The notes: a model not told the origin generated them from the letters alone. Positions 12,555 through 24,816 are shown, counted from the stretch's first letter. The stretch: 64,000 nucleotides of DNA from Eudorina sp. 2006-703-Eu-15 (GCA_003117195.1 BDSI01000014.1:496001-560000); one strand, 5' to 3'. Numbers and translations: made by a program.

Positions 12555-14497
12555 ATGTGGCGTCGCGTGACACAACCCTCGGCGGAAGGGCTTGGCCGTT
12601 CAAGTCCATCCCCGAAACACGCGATTAGTAATCATAATTGTATCCCTACTTTCCATCGCGGTGCCGCTTCGGCTGCTGCGGCGTCGTTGGATGCCTGCGG
12701 CTGCAGCCAACATCAGCAGCCGCTCACCTTTTCGGCCGCGTGGCGGCCGTGGCGCCGGACCTCCCGGCCGGTGACAGCCGTTGCGGCGGAAAACTCGGAG
12801 TCAGGGACGAAGGCCGCCGGCTCAGGCAGCAGCGGCAGTAGCAGCAGCGAAACGCAGCGGCTGCAGCCCAAGCCGCAGGCCCGGATCCGTCGCTTGGCGC
12901 CACCTGGGTCCGAAAACACCCCTTCAAAGCCCCGGCGCTGGCACAAGACCGCACCCGCTTCCAAGTCAGGACCTGGAGGACATGCCACGTCAGCAGCCAA
13001 CCCACAAACGCAGGCGCCGGCCGAAACGGGAAGCCACACAGGCCAGGGATCAGGTGCCCAGGTGCTCGACAGCCAGGCTGCAGCGACGTCCTCGGATCGG
13101 GGCGGCCAGCTGCTACAGCCGCAGCAGCAACGTCAGGTACAGAGACAGAAGCCAGGTCGGCAACAGCAACGAGGGCCAGGGCGACGCGGTCAGGCGTCAG
13201 GCGGGCCGGCGGGAGCCCGGGGCAGGCAGCAGCCCAAGCGCTACGGCGACGGTGCGGGGTTCGAGGAGGAGGACAACGACGACGACGAGGATGAGGAGGA
13301 CGAGGACGGGGACGGCGAGTTCCGGGGGCTGAGTGCGGAGGAGCTGGAGGCGATGGTGTTTGCTAGCGCTGGGCGGGGCACCGACGCCAGCTCCTCCGGT
13401 GAGTTCAGAGGGTGTGGTGTGCACCCGTGGGAAGCCGGGGGCGGGCTGTAAGACCATGGCCAAGGCCAGGACCAAGGGCGGCACCCCGGGTAGATGAGGG
13501 TGTGTGGTTAGCGAGGGACCCCGCCGGGGTAGCGGACGGGATGTGTGCGGGCCAGCGGGGGTTGCTGATGTCACAGGAAGGCGGATGCCATGCACAGGCC
13601 GCCAGAGCAGCTTGACTGCTGGGTGGCGTGGGTGGGAGGGTCACCCGGGGGCCCTCCGCCGGGTGTAGGGTGAAAAAGGAACAGCCCAGACACGGGGTGT
13701 AGGGTGTGGAGGCATCGGTTGGTGCCCGCGGCTGGTGGGCCGGTGGCGTTCGGCAAGCCTGAAGAGAATCGCAACCCGCTGGCTGGTGATGCGAGTGGGC
13801 AAGTGTGCTGTACGGGCATCTTTTTCGGGCAGATGGGCGGGGGGCCAAGGGCGCGCTCATCGCCCGGGCCTTGCAACGCAATGGCCTGAAGGGACCTCCT
13901 CATCGACCTGCGGTACCTTCCCTTGCTGCTGAAGGCGCGGACGTGCTCGGCGCGGGCCTTCCCCTGGATCTGGAACCGCTGGTGGAGGCGGCGATTCGGT
14001 CGGGTGGTGTAACCCGCGACGGGTCCATCCTCGCCGATCAGCTACGTCAGCTGCGCGACGCGGCCGCCGCCGCGGCCACGGCGGCGGCATCCGGCGTCGC
14101 TGCTGCTGGCGGCGGCGACGCCGCAGCTGCTGCCGCCGCCGCCGCCACCGATGCCGAAATCGCTGACGCGCTGCAGGCGAGTGTCAGGGCTGCAGCCGAC
14201 CTGCTGGGCTGTAGCACTGAGGCGGCGGCGGCGATCCTTGTCAACCACCCGCGCTACGTGGGCCTGCTGGCGGCGGGTGGTGCCGGGGGGCAGGCCCTGG
14301 AGCTGCTGCGGTCCTTCTCGGGGATGCTGAAGCTGGACTTGCCGCAGACGCGCGACGTGGTACGGCAGAATCCGGCGCTGCTGCTGTTGCCGTACGAGCC
14401 GCTGCGGGAGAAGCTGGTTGCACTGGCCAACGCCACGGGCCTCAGCCTGGCGCAGGCGACAACCATGGTCAGCCCCTACATGTTTCCCGGGTTGTAG
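12555..14497 (+). CDS. mTERF-like protein with organelle transit peptide
   Basis: Probable organellar nucleic-acid-binding protein of the mTERF class. Exons 12555-13398 and 13833-14497 join in phase (GT-AG), giving 502 residues. The N-terminus has the Arg/Ser/Ala-rich, acid-poor composition of a plastid or mitochondrial transit peptide. It is followed by a Gln/Gly/Pro-rich linker and an acidic Asp/Glu tract near residue 240. Only the last 100 residues look structured: a helix ending in NHPRYVGLL, then DVVRQNPALLLLPYEPLREK and GLSLAQATTMVSP. This spacing (hydrophobic-Pro-Leu-Leu, then a Gly-Leu-Ser helix) fits mTERF repeats. Families usually have many repeats and only one or two are visible here, so this may be a divergent or short member. 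The start at 12555 is the first ATG of the frame. Confidence 0.55.
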
Positions 14498-15195
14498 ACT
14501 GGGAAGGGGGCGAGTTGTGGCGGATGATGTGTTGAGTGCGTTGGATGGCTGTGGGGATGACCGTGGCAGATGGGGAAGAAGATGACCGTCAACCGGGGGT
14601 TGGGCTGTGGATGACTGGCTTGGGCTGTGCTGCTGACGCGCAGGCGTCGACATGCACTTGTGGCAGCCTCGGCTTTGGCAGATGCGGTTGGTGGCGGCAG
14701 ACAGAGGGTATTGGGGTTACGGCGGCCCTCCATGGCGCCGTCGAACGACCGAGGTATTCTGTGTCGTGAATGGAAGTATGATAAGATCTGGTGCCCGGCT
14801 CCGTGTCAAGCCGCCGCAGCAGTTTGAAGCCACAGCAGGTGGAGCGCGTGGACATGGTCCTGACAGAATCAGGGGCGTAGTAGCTTCTTGTACTGCTCTT
14901 CGGGAACTGGGAGGGGGCACAATGAGGTTTCCCTGACATCTGGCTCTTGACATACGTACGCGCGTGGTTAGGTTCGTTGTCGGTTGCCGCGGTCAGTTGT
15001 TGCAATTTTCAAAACCTAAACCTAACCTGGCCATGATGTTGTTAATGTTACCTACTATTTGTTTGTGCACACATTCTCATACAACATGGAATATGTGTAA
15101 CGCTACAGCTGCATGAGCGACTCAGCGCTGACACGAAGCTGGATACAATTTACGTAGATAATCTTATGGTGATATCATATAATCTGTAGTCCAGA
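14498..15195. other. 3' UTR and intergenic spacer
   Basis: Sequence between the mTERF-like stop and the next start on the same strand. It becomes AT-rich near 15000-15180. No coding exon is supported. Confidence 0.5.
15096..15100 (+). terminator. TGTAA poly(A) signal (candidate)
   Basis: TGTAA is the characteristic chlorophyte polyadenylation signal. It lies about 600 nt after the mTERF-like stop, a normal 3' UTR length in volvocine algae. Confidence 0.5.
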
Positions 15196-18100
15196 ATGGA
15201 GACATCTGAGCCCGGCCGTGTAGATACTGCTGCGGGGCCAAATGCGACCAATGTCCCAGCGGCCCCTGCCGCTCCAGCACCAGGGCCACCTGACCAGCAA
15301 CGTCGTGAAGCGTTGAGGAAGGCTGGCGCCGAGTTTTTAGAAAAGGCGATGCAGCAGAAGAAGGTCGGATCGCAGCAAGACCCATTCGCGCCTGTGGAAG
15401 CCCCACTTTCGCCTGCGCCCAGCGTTGCACGAGTGGAGCCGCGGTCCTCAGGGTCTATGCGACGTCGGGCGCGGCAGCAGGCCCTGCCGGAGGAGGTGGC
15501 CGCTTTCGGCGAGGTCTTTGAGAGCACGAAGCTCTACATATACTGCGGGATATACCTCGCCTGTCAAGCGGCAATCTACGTGCTGGTCAAGGTGCGCGAG
15601 GGGCCGATCCTGTACCGCAAATGCGCTGACCACACCCCGGCCCCTGACCACACACCCCCACCGCCCCTCCCTTGACCCCGCGAACCGTATGCCCTGCGAC
15701 CCGCCTGGCCGTGCGTGCAGGGCTCACTCGCCACCATGAAGACCCCCGGCCTCATGTCCTTCCTGCACATGGCGTCCGTCTGCCTGTCGTTTTGGATCTC
15801 AAGCTCGTACGACATCTTTGACACGAGCCCCGTCACCCAGAACCTGCTGCAGTCGCTCCGCGGCTGCAGCGTGCGGGCGGCGCTGTTCGGCGTGCAGGTG
15901 CGTGCCCGTTCCGTCCCATCGTTTCGTTCCGTCCGTTCTGGCCGTTCCGTCAATCGTTTCCGCCATCTGGGTCGGCGCAGTTCAGCGCAGCTCAGGGACC
16001 CCAAGGGCAGAACGATGGATGCGGACGGGGGGCCCTATGGAAGGGTGGAACACCCGTAGCCGTCCGTTCATTTGAATCAGCTCACGAAACAAGCCCGGCT
16101 GGGAGCCCATTTGGGTCTGACCTTCGGCCCGACGCAGCATCTTAACACCTCCGCCCTGACCCCGGTTGCCTGCAGATGCTGACGCTGTACGGCGCGCTGC
16201 TGCATTCGTCGGTGAATATGGTCCTCAGCTGGGCGGCCGTGGCGCCGCTGCTGATCGACACGGCGGTGTCGTTGCTGGCGGCCAAGTACTCGCGGCTGCT
16301 GTCGCCGCAGATCATTCCGCTGGTGGCGGCAGCGGGCGCAGCCACAGGTAGAGATGGAGAGGCGGGGCAGTGAACCGAAAAGGTTTGGGGCGGGGCGGGC
16401 ATGTGGGCACATCGGTGGGCACATCGGTGGGCACATCGGCACGGACCTGTTGGGGATGGGGATGTTTCGGGTCCGGGGCTCGGTGGAGGCCCGTTGCGCG
16501 CGCAGTCCCGCAAACAAGCTGGCCGGCTGGCATCTTGTAAGCTGGCAAGCTGGCACTCAGCAAATCGGGAGGCCCTTGGGCGGGGCTTACGGCGTGGCGA
16601 AAAGGGGGAGGGGGCATGGCAGCGCAAGGCCAGGAGGACCAGGGGGTCACCACGTGTTGGGAGGGGGGGTGTTTGGACGTCCTCGCCTTGGCTAAGATGT
16701 GGGGGCAGGGGACGTGGGTTACGGAGAGGCCGTTCGTGAATCCGCCTGTTAAATACGCTGCGGCCGTCCGGCGGCAAGTCCTGATCAGGCGAGCAGGCGG
16801 GGGACGTTGAGAGCGCCGCTTGCCTGCCTCCTTGGGTTGGAGCATGGCGGGCTCCTCCGCCGCGAGGCTCGTGAACCTGGTTCCTGGATCCTGGATCCGC
16901 GCGCGGCCATCCGCTCGCGACCCGCTGATGGATGGCCGCACCGCCTTCCTTCCTGCCCTGCGCTCGCCCCCTGCCGGCTGCCCGCGGTGGCCTCCGCACC
17001 CACCTCCGACCGCAGTTCTGGAGGTGGTTTTGGACCGGACCCTGTCTTGGCTGTCCGTGCTCATGCTGACGCTGTGGTCGCTCACCAAGCTGGCGGAGAC
17101 GTGGTGGCGCCTGCTGAAGGAGGACCCCTCGCTGGGGGGGAGACTGCCGGGAGGAGGTGAGGTGCCGGTGCCGGGGGGGGTGATGGGGAGGGGGTTTAGG
17201 GTAAACAGCCCAGACAGGGAGGGGTTTGCTGGGGAATGGGGAACCGGGGGAGTGGGGACACCAGCTTTGAGGGTCGGGGCGGCGGACAGGGAGGGAAAGG
17301 ACAGCGAGTCGGTGGGTTGGAGGGGCGTGGCGGACGGGAGTGGAGGGAGGAAGGCAGGGTGGTATGCAGGGGAGGAGGACTGGGCGGGGCAGGGCGGGCG
17401 GTTAGGGGGTGACAGTGATGGCAGGAGACCTGCGGGCGGACGCGCCCGAAGGGGCTCACACGGAAGTACCTACGTTGCGGGGTGGTGGTGGAGGATTGTC
17501 TGCCTTACCCCTTCAGCACAGTTGGTATCAGTCTGAGGTGGACGTCGTCGCATCGCTGGAGATTCTGGTACAGTCGAGTCTCTATTGGATATTCGCTCTG
17601 GCAGCAGCGAAGTGTGAATATGTCTACCAATTTCCTATACCCCCTCCGCCCCTGCTCTCCCACCGGCCCACTCCCCCGCTCCCCAGACTTCGGCTACCTG
17701 GCCGGTCTGGTGCGGCGGGTCTCCGAGGCGGAGGGGTCGCTCAACCCCGCGACCACCGCCCTGCTGGTCAACTGCCTGCCCGCACTGCCCATCCTGGGGG
17801 TGGGCTTCATCGGCCAGGAGGGCAACGAGATCGTGAGTGGGCGGCGGGCCGTGACGCCAGCATGCGGGAAGAAGGAACCTTTCGGGCCTTTCGCAAGCGG
17901 GGCGCGCCGCAAGGGGGCCGGGCCCCCCGTTTCCAGTCCTCCGAACGGCGGAAGGGCAGAAGGGCACCGCCGGCGTGGGATTGTGAGAGTCGGAAGAGCG
18001 TTCCAGCTCGCGCTCCCCTCGTGAGGATGGGTGTAGAAACGCGAGGCCGCTAAATGGAGTATGGCCGCGGCATGGGCTCGGGTCTGGGGCTGGGCTTTGG

Positions 18101-19269
18101 GGGGGCCTGGGTCTGGGAGACAGCGGTCAGCGCGGATGGAACAGATTACAGGCGCCTCCGGGTGGGTTGGCTGCCTCGGGCGGTATCGGGCGCGGTGGCG
18201 GCCGCTGGCGTTGGGCGTCCTCTCGGTCACGCCGGGCCTTGCGGCCAACACCCGCGGCGGCTACCCACTGGCCAAACCCTTGTGGTACGACCGCGCCAGA
18301 TCATTTGTTTCCCCTCCCTGATACGACCGCGCCCCTCTCCACGTTTACTGTCCTGGATGCGCTCCCTCTCCTCACGTTTCTTTCCCGTCCCACACACACC
18401 CCAACCCCCCCACACACACGTCCCCCCCACCCCGCCGCAGGTGGACCACGAGCTGTCGGTGCCCGCCGTGAAGCTGATGTTGCTGTCCTGTGTGGCGCAC
18501 GTGGGGGTCACGTGGTGCCAGCTGCTGCTGCACGACCGGCTCAGCGGTACGGCCAAGGCGGGGCTGCGGTGGGGGGCGCTGCTGGCGGCGGTGGCGTTCA
18601 ACCTGGCGGTGAGGCCCCGGGGGCCACTGGGGACCAGGAGGGGAGGGTTAAATTGAAAGAAGGGGGGGAGGGGGCGGGGAGGAAGGGAGGCCTGAGGGGG
18701 GGAGGCCTGAAGGGGGGAGGCCTATGGAGGGAGGCCTGAGGGAGGGAGAGTTTAGGGAGGGAGGCCTGGGACGCGCGAGGGCACACAGGGCCCGGGGTGT
18801 GGCGGCAGGCAGCACCGGCATCAGAGATTGTGTTGTGTGGGAAAGAAGAACATTGCGTCGCAGCCTCTGTGGGGCGCTTGTTGCTGCCGTGCTGGGTGCT
18901 GCATGTAACTGCAGCACCAGCTGCTGCGAGTTGGTGGATGTGAATGTGATTAGAACTCAACATAAAGGAATATAACATGATGGCATGACGTATGTGTGTG
19001 TACGGGATCGTGTTGGTTTGTCGAACCGGCTGTGGCTGTGCTCCCCGGCTGTGCTGACTGGGTGGTGCGCCGTGCCGCAGGAGAAAACCGCGGGCGCCAC
19101 CATCGGCACCGCGGTGTGCGCCGTGGCGGCGCTGGGCGCCTCCGCGGCGGCCTCCCTGCAGCGCCACGTCGCGGGCGCGTCGGTCCGCCAGCGGCGGCCC
19201 TTCGAGGGGCTGTCCTCGATGGGTGCCGGAGCCATCGACGACGACGACGACCAGGACCCGGAGTCCTGA
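15196..19269 (+). CDS. Multi-pass membrane protein, unknown family
   Basis: Function is not recognised. Seven exons link in phase: 15196-15591, 15721-15897, 16176-16347, 17016-17156, 17687-17832, 18441-18608 and 19081-19269, giving about 462 residues. The N-terminal 100 residues are Pro/Ala-rich and soluble. Hydrophobic helices follow: IYCGIYLACQAAIYVLVK, FLHMASVCLSFWI, a long pair in exon 3 (MVLSWAAVAPLLIDTAVSLL), WLSVLMLTLWSL, LLVNCLPALPILGVGFI, LMLLSCVAHVGVTW, LLAAVAFNLA and a last Ala-rich one, so about seven to nine spans. The C-terminus is acidic (DDDDDQDPES) and probably cytosolic. Joining the fifth and sixth exons directly is my choice; an extra exon around 18145-18310 is possible but its donor is poor. 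Element copy 2 sits just before the fifth exon. Confidence 0.75.
16402..16440. repeat. 12-bp tandem repeat (GGGCACATCGGT)
   Basis: Three copies in the third intron (16348-17015) of the membrane protein gene. Confidence 0.7.
17537..17640 (+). repeat. Intronic element copy 2 (long form)
   Basis: Copy on the sense strand of the membrane protein gene, ending 46 nt before the acceptor of the exon at 17687. It includes GTGGACGTCGTCGCATCGCT shared with copy 1, the GCAGCAGCG core, and the end phrase ATGTCTACCAATTTCCTATA. Confidence 0.85.
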
Positions 19270-20047
19270 TAGAGGCGGGTGGCGCGCGGTGCATGCCGCC
19301 CGGGAGCACGCATGCATCGAAATGCATGATGCATGTCTGTCTGTCTGTCTGCCTGTCTGCCTGTGTCTGTGTGTTTAAAACTATAACGGAAGTGAGCCGT
19401 GTGTGCATTCGTGTTGGACAGCTCCGGTTCGGGTCATCGTGACTGTATGCCTGGACGCTGCCCGGCCGGGCCGGGGCAGGGCGGGGGAGGGGAGGGTATA
19501 GGAAAAAGGGTAGGGAGGGGAGGGGAGGGGAGGGGCAGGGCGAGGGAGGGGAGGGGAATGCAGTGGAGCCCTGCTGGGGCCGGGGCGGAGCGGGACGGGC
19601 ACAGGGTGGGGCAAAGGGCCGCGTGCAAGCACCTCTCGCACCCACAGTGACCGACAGGGTAGTGCATATGCCACAGGGTATGCCGAGACTTGGAACTTGA
19701 CCAGCCTGGTCCCGGACCGCGATCTCAATTATGGATAGATGGAGAGGTGAAGACGTGATAGGGAAGGTAAGGCATAACAATACATGCAAATGCGTGGGGA
19801 AGGAGGTAGAGGACGCAGGTATCGTCGTACGTATCGTAGCGCTGTAGGTAGGTGCTGCATCATCAGTAGGGTGTGGCGGCGGCAGGCCGGGTGTGCCCGG
19901 GGTGGGGGAGGCGGGCGGGGTCAGTCGGCTGTGGACGCGGTGGGACAGCGCCACACGCACACGCACAGCGCGGGGCTGGGTGGCTGATGCGGGGGAGGGA
20001 TGGCTGACCCAGGCTGCGCCGGGGCATGGCCCAGCGCTGCTGAATCG

Positions 20048-20107
20048 CCAGCGCAGCGTAGTGCAGTGCAAAAATGCAGTGCAAATGCAGTGCAAGTGCA
20101 GTGCAGC
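20048..20107. repeat. AGTGCA-type short repeat cluster
   Basis: Repeated AGTGCA units with A-rich interruptions, about nine copies in 60 bases. Function unknown; possibly a microsatellite in a 3' flank. Confidence 0.6.
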
Positions 20108-21091
20108 AGCGCCGAGTTCTGTCGGAACTCGACATTTTTACCGTGGAATAGGATTATGTATGTGTTGGAGCGGTGTTGGTTTCTGGAACGGAACTTGGGG
20201 TCACCGGTCACGTGCCGTGCAGCGCTGTCTGTCTGGATTTTGAGGACAAGGTGGGACGGCCGCACACTACTGCGGTCACAAGACGGTGTGGGGATGTACA
20301 GGGTGCCCCTGGCCGCACAGCACCGCACAGCAGTAGTAAGGATGGCAGCAGTCTCCGCAACGCGTGGCAGTACCTGCAACGTGCCTGGCTGCGATTTGTA
20401 GGGGGGGAATGGCGGTGGCGGAGGGGAGACGGACAGCCCAGCTGGGGGTCGGCTGCAGGTCCCGGGTCCGGGCCTTGCTGCCCCGCGTGAGGCTATGGAC
20501 GGACGACCCCATCGCCTCAGTCCTCTTGCCTTGGATGAGCCAGCTGCAGGGGATGCGGGACGGGGCGGGGCGTGCCACGTGGGTGCATCACACAGCATTT
20601 GCATCGCTGTCCAAGGGCCCTAGCAGGGCGGCGGGGGGCGGGCCGGGGCGGGGCGGCGTGGATCAGCTCCCCGGGGCAAGGAACGGAACCGCAGAGAGCG
20701 GTCAGTCCTATGGAAATCGGTTGCAAGCGTCGCGGGTGGGTTATGGGATAGGCGGGTGGTGGGCAGGGCCCCTTACGTCTGTTGCGACATCCGCATGCAG
20801 CACGTGGGTAGGAGGCAGCCCCCTGGTTTTGGTGTGGCCAGGTGGCCATGCCGTGCCCATCGTCGACCGGACGCAGAGCCCCGCGGCACACACTCGGGTG
20901 AATTAAGGCGACAAGCGCTCGAACCTCAAGAGCGCGTGTGTGTGTTCGTAGGCAGGCAGAGCAGGAGTGCAGGCGGCATAGCCAAGCCCGGGAGTTGTCT
21001 TCGTTAAATGTACTGCAGGTGCGGACAGGGGCTGCCCGCCCGCGTCCGCCGTGGGCAGGGAGGGAATGAGGGCTCCGGGCAGAGGTGGGTG

Positions 21092-21094
<3 letters not shown>

Positions 21095-21170
<76 letters not shown>
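21095..21170. repeat. (CT)38 microsatellite
   Basis: Uninterrupted CT dinucleotide run of about 76 bases in intergenic sequence. It keeps long spurious frames open on both strands. Confidence 0.98.
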
Positions 21171-21174
<4 letters not shown>

Positions 21175-21484
21175 CTCTCACAACCCGCCTCGTGCTGCGG
21201 CCCCCTCAGCTACGACTCGTCCTCGCTGACCTCCCCGCTGCCCGCCATCCTGCGCGCGCATCGTCTCGCCCGCGCCCAGTCACACATCACATATCGGAGG
21301 TATTCGGGGGCCTCAATCAGTGACATCCGCGGAGGCCCCGACGGGCAGGGAGCCCTGGGAGCCCCTTGCACCTCGCCCGCCACTGGCGCCACTGCCCACC
21401 GGCCTTCTGTGTGGGCACCTTGTCGCCGAGAGGCAAGGAGAGGAACAGGTCTAGTACCGTAGACCCCAGAGACTTCCGTCACCC

Positions 21485-21489
21485 TTACA
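21485..21489 (-). terminator. TGTAA poly(A) signal (candidate)
   Basis: TTACA on the plus strand, so TGTAA on the minus strand, about 175 nt downstream of the stop of the gene at 21662-22930. Confidence 0.5.
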
Positions 21490-21661
21490 CTGGGTCGTTG
21501 GGGCAGCTGCCGGGTTGTTGGGGCAACTGCCAGCCCAGCACTCCTCATGCCTCCGCGTCCCTGTGTCCGCACACCACCTCCACTCCTCGACTTCAGACCA
21601 CGGAAGCACCAGCGCCAACAACAGCAGCAGCCGAAGACACCCAGTCAACGAGAAGGAGGGG

Positions 21662-22930
21662 TCAGACGTCCTCGTACTCGCCGCGCTCCAGCTCCGCAGG
21701 CAAGCCGTAGTCGTCCTCGTAACCCTCGCGCGCGCGGCCCCCCTCCAGCAGCACTTGCGACTCAGTCCCAACAGCACTCGAAGCCGCGGGCGTGTCGCAA
21801 CCCGCCCCAGCGCCGGTGGACTTCAGTGACATCCCGCGTAGCTGCTCTCCCACTTCCTCCGTCGTGGCGGCGGTGGCGGCGGCACCCGACGCACCCGAAC
21901 CATTACCCCCGCCCCGCAACCGGTCCCCGCCTCGCCGCGCCGCGTCCCCCTCCCCTCCCTCGGCATGCGCCCAGACGGTATGTACGGGGTGCCCGTCGTA
22001 CATATCGACGTACGTGTCGTCGCGGCGCTCCACCTCCGCTGCTGTATCGTACGGCAGCGCCACGTCAGCGGACGGGTCCGTCGGGAATGTGATGGCGTCG
22101 ACGCGGCCGGGGCGCGTGCCCGCGACCGCTGCCGTCGAGGTCAGGTCGGGGTACGCAGACACGTCCAAAGCCTCAGCTGCCTTCATTCCCGCATCGAGCC
22201 GCTTCAAGGTGGGATGTGCCGGACCCGCAGTTCCGGCGGCGGCGGCGGCGCCGCCGCCGCCGCCGCCAGCAGTGACCCCTGGGTCGGCCTCTTCCTGCTC
22301 CCAATCCCAATCCCGGTTCCGCCACGTCTGCTGGCCTGGGCTCCATAGCGCCGGCCAGGAAACGTGGGTCAGCTCCGCCACACCTCGAAGCACCCGGCGC
22401 AGCACCGTCCCCGAACCCCGTAAGCTCCGCAGCCCGTCATCTCCCGGCGCCGCCACCGCCGTCAGCGCCGCCGCCGCTGATGCGGCCGCTGCTTCGGCGC
22501 TCCGGAACCAAGCTGGCTCAGACGCAGCCGCGAGACGCGGCAGCGCCCAAGGGGGCCACACCGCCGCCGCCTCCGCCGCCGCAGATGCAATACCACCCCC
22601 AAGACCCGCCCCGTCGCCCGCTCCGCCGCCGCTGGGGCCGCTCCGCCTCCGCAACTCAACATGCAACCTGGCTGCTGCCTGCTGCACCTCCACCAGGAGG
22701 TATGTGCCCGGCTGCAGGTCCCCGGGGGCACCCGTCGCTGCAACAGCAGTAGCAGAGGCAGCAGCAGCAGGCGCTCCCGCGGTGGCGGCAGTTCCGGCCG
22801 GGGCGGCGGCCGCTTCCAGCTCCTGCTGCCGTACGACGGCTGTGACGGCGATGTGGCAGCTGGTGGTCACCACGAACACGGAGGCGGCCAGCAGCGTCGC
22901 CGCCAGGGGCAGCGGCAGGCAGCCCCGCAT
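21662..22930 (-). CDS. Single-exon protein with N-terminal membrane anchor
   Basis: Function is not recognised. One uninterrupted frame of 422 residues from the ATG at 22930. The frame is open further upstream but only with non-ATG starts. Residues about 8-30 are strongly hydrophobic (LPLAATLLAASVFVVTTSC), a signal peptide or signal anchor. The body is Ala/Gly-rich with poly-Ala and poly-Gly runs. More ordered segments include PGTYLLVEVQQAAARLHVEL, a Trp-rich stretch (SWPALW, then WRNRDWDWEQEEADPG) and DTYVDMYDGHPVHTVWAHAE. The tail is acidic (EGYEDDYGLPAELERGEYED). GC-rich codon use matches the neighbours and a TGTAA signal follows. A trinucleotide repeat lies upstream. Confidence 0.65.
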   Translation of the reverse strand: MRGCLPLPLAATLLAASVFVVTTSCHIAVTAVVRQQELEAAAAPAGTAATAGAPAAAASATAVAATGAPGDLQPGTYLLVEVQQAAARLHVELRRRSGPSGGGAGDGAGLGGGIASAAAEAAAVWPPWALPRLAAASEPAWFRSAEAAAASAAAALTAVAAPGDDGLRSLRGSGTVLRRVLRGVAELTHVSWPALWSPGQQTWRNRDWDWEQEEADPGVTAGGGGGGAAAAAGTAGPAHPTLKRLDAGMKAAEALDVSAYPDLTSTAAVAGTRPGRVDAITFPTDPSADVALPYDTAAEVERRDDTYVDMYDGHPVHTVWAHAEGGEGDAARRGGDRLRGGGNGSGASGAAATAATTEEVGEQLRGMSLKSTGAGAGCDTPAASSAVGTESQVLLEGGRAREGYEDDYGLPAELERGEYEDV

Positions 22931-24804
22931 CGGGCTGGGTGCCGCCCCCCCCCTGCCGCTGCTGTATCGCAACGGTATACGCCTCCCGTTCACTCGGCAC
23001 CACCCAATGGGGCAGGGATCGCGCTGCGGAGGGAGCACCAGCGGATGTGGTTGTGATGGTGGTGGTTGTGGTGATGGTGGTGGTTGTGGTGGTTGTGGTG
23101 ATGGTGGTGGTTGTGTTGGTGATGGTGTTGCTCATGAGTCCCTGGGGCACCCGGGGCGGGGCCGCGGGAGGAGGAGGAACAGGTGGCGGGCTTGGGACGT
23201 TGCGAGTAGCGGCGCTGAGGCGGGAACCGGCTCAACCGGGCCTCGGGCTCGGAGAGCCACCGGAGGGTAAAAAGCAGCGCTGCGCGCGCATGTGTTGCTG
23301 GGGTGTGTGTGTGGGGGGGCCTTATGATGGCGCTGTACTGCGGTCGTGTGGCGACGGACGCGGTGGGTGCGAGGACGCCCTGGGCTGGATGGCCCGGAAG
23401 CAGCGGCGCAAGAGCAGCGAGGCTGTCCCCCGGGGCTGCAGTTAGCGCCTGGTCCGCGGCTGAGGGGCCAAAAGGTCAGGCAGGCAGGAGCTAGTAGGCA
23501 AGGGCGGGGTGGTGCAACCCGACTGGCGCCTGGCCAGGAGGCAGCAGTCGCGGAGGCAGCACTTCGCCGACTGACTCGCGGATTCACCGAACTGCGTGGG
23601 TGCGCGCGTGCCGGCGGTACCAGAGAACCAGACAGACTGCAAGAGTTACAAGACGGTTACAAAACTGCAACAATACCCGGGGGCCGAATGCAGGGTCATA
23701 TACTGACCAACCACCGCACGAGACGGAGGTGCAGAACCACCAACAAACGGGCTTACCAGCTGTTTAGCGTCGGAACGGCGTGCGTGTGTGTTGTCCTTAC
23801 AGGCACGGCCCGCTTGCACCGTCCCCCGCAAAGATATTGTCTCGTTCGTACAGGAAGTACCGTAAGTTCTGTCCCCAGGGCACAGATGCGCACTTCCGCC
23901 GGCGGGGAATGCAGTTGCGCCCAGCCTCCCGCCGCCCGTCGCGGAGTGTGACGCTGACAGCTCGACCTCGACCTCGACCTCGACCCGGACAAGGGCGGGC
24001 AGCCGTGACGTCGATCCGTCCCAGATGGCCCACTACAACAATGCCTTTTGGGGTCCGCTGTAACGTTCCTTCATTCAACAATACCGTAACAAAAAATACC
24101 GTAACAAAAAAAACACCGCTTAGGAACGCATCAATCAACGGAATAATCAACGGAATAGCGTTTCTCGCAACACCGGACACACCACACAGCTCCCGTAAAT
24201 CTGGGCCCGTTGCTTGGAAGGCCCGGTCGGACTCGGGGCCCACCTTGCGAGTAACGGTTACATACGAAATACCGGACTCGCCGGTAAGCTCCCTACATCG
24301 GGGATACTCGCAGCCCTGTTGACGACGTCCTGCGGTCCCTGAGAACTCCCGAGAACACCGGAACCTCGATCCGACCGACCGATTTCCAGCAGGTCGGCCA
24401 GACGGCGGTCTCCCGACGCTCAAGAAACGCTCTGAACGCGGGTGGGCTCGACTGTGTGCGCAGCTGGCGCTCGGACCTCCGCGTCTGCGGTGTCCAGTCG
24501 CAGAAAGCAACATGACGTGCGCGTGCGAAAACAGTGGTACCGGCGGCACCGCGTCTCGTCAGCACAAGCTTGCGGCTCCCAACAAACGACAAACCAGCCA
24601 TCATGGTGCGGCAACTAGGATCCGTCTTAAGCCTTCACTTCCGCAGCCATGAAGACGTCCCAAGACCAACCCGGGGGCGTACCCACCAACTGCAACCGCC
24701 CACTGTAAACAATCCGATGGTGACACGCAATCAGCGCGGCGCCAACCGCCAACCACCATAACCAACAAACGGCCACCACGAGCGGAATGCGACAACACCA
24801 ACAC
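22931..24804. other. Intergenic, 5' flank of the anchored protein
   Basis: No supported gene. It holds a trinucleotide repeat, direct repeats of ATACCGTAACAAAAAA near 24083-24115 and of AATCAACGGAAT near 24131-24156, and an AT-rich patch towards 24800. A 250-residue minus frame here lacks an ATG start and family resemblance. Confidence 0.5.
23052..23132. repeat. Imperfect GGT/TGT trinucleotide repeat
   Basis: About 80 bases of GGT, TGT and GAT triplets (poly-Thr if read on the minus strand). It lies about 120 bp upstream of the ATG of the gene at 21662-22930, so it is 5' UTR or promoter. Confidence 0.85.
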
Positions 24805-24809
24805 TTACA
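24805..24809 (-). terminator. TGTAA poly(A) signal (candidate)
   Basis: TTACA on the plus strand, about 370 nt downstream of the stop at 25178 of the ten-exon membrane protein gene. Confidence 0.45.
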
Positions 24810-24816
24810 TCATCAA

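Larger units (their letters stand above)
19270..21661. other. Convergent intergenic region, repeat-rich
   Basis: Lies between the ends of a plus-strand and a minus-strand gene. It holds purine-rich tracts near 19480-19570, a cluster of GTGCA repeats at 20048-20107 and a long CT microsatellite. No coding exon is supported. Confidence 0.5.

Noticed and set aside
18145..18311. Possible extra exon in the membrane protein gene
   Set aside because: The acceptor is weak and the only in-phase donor (TTTGTTTCC) is poor; joining 17832 to 18441 directly keeps phase and gives a natural sequence.
23797..24549. 250-residue minus-strand frame with a hydrophobic stretch
   Set aside because: It begins at GTG, has mixed codon use, is built partly on direct repeats, and has no family resemblance.
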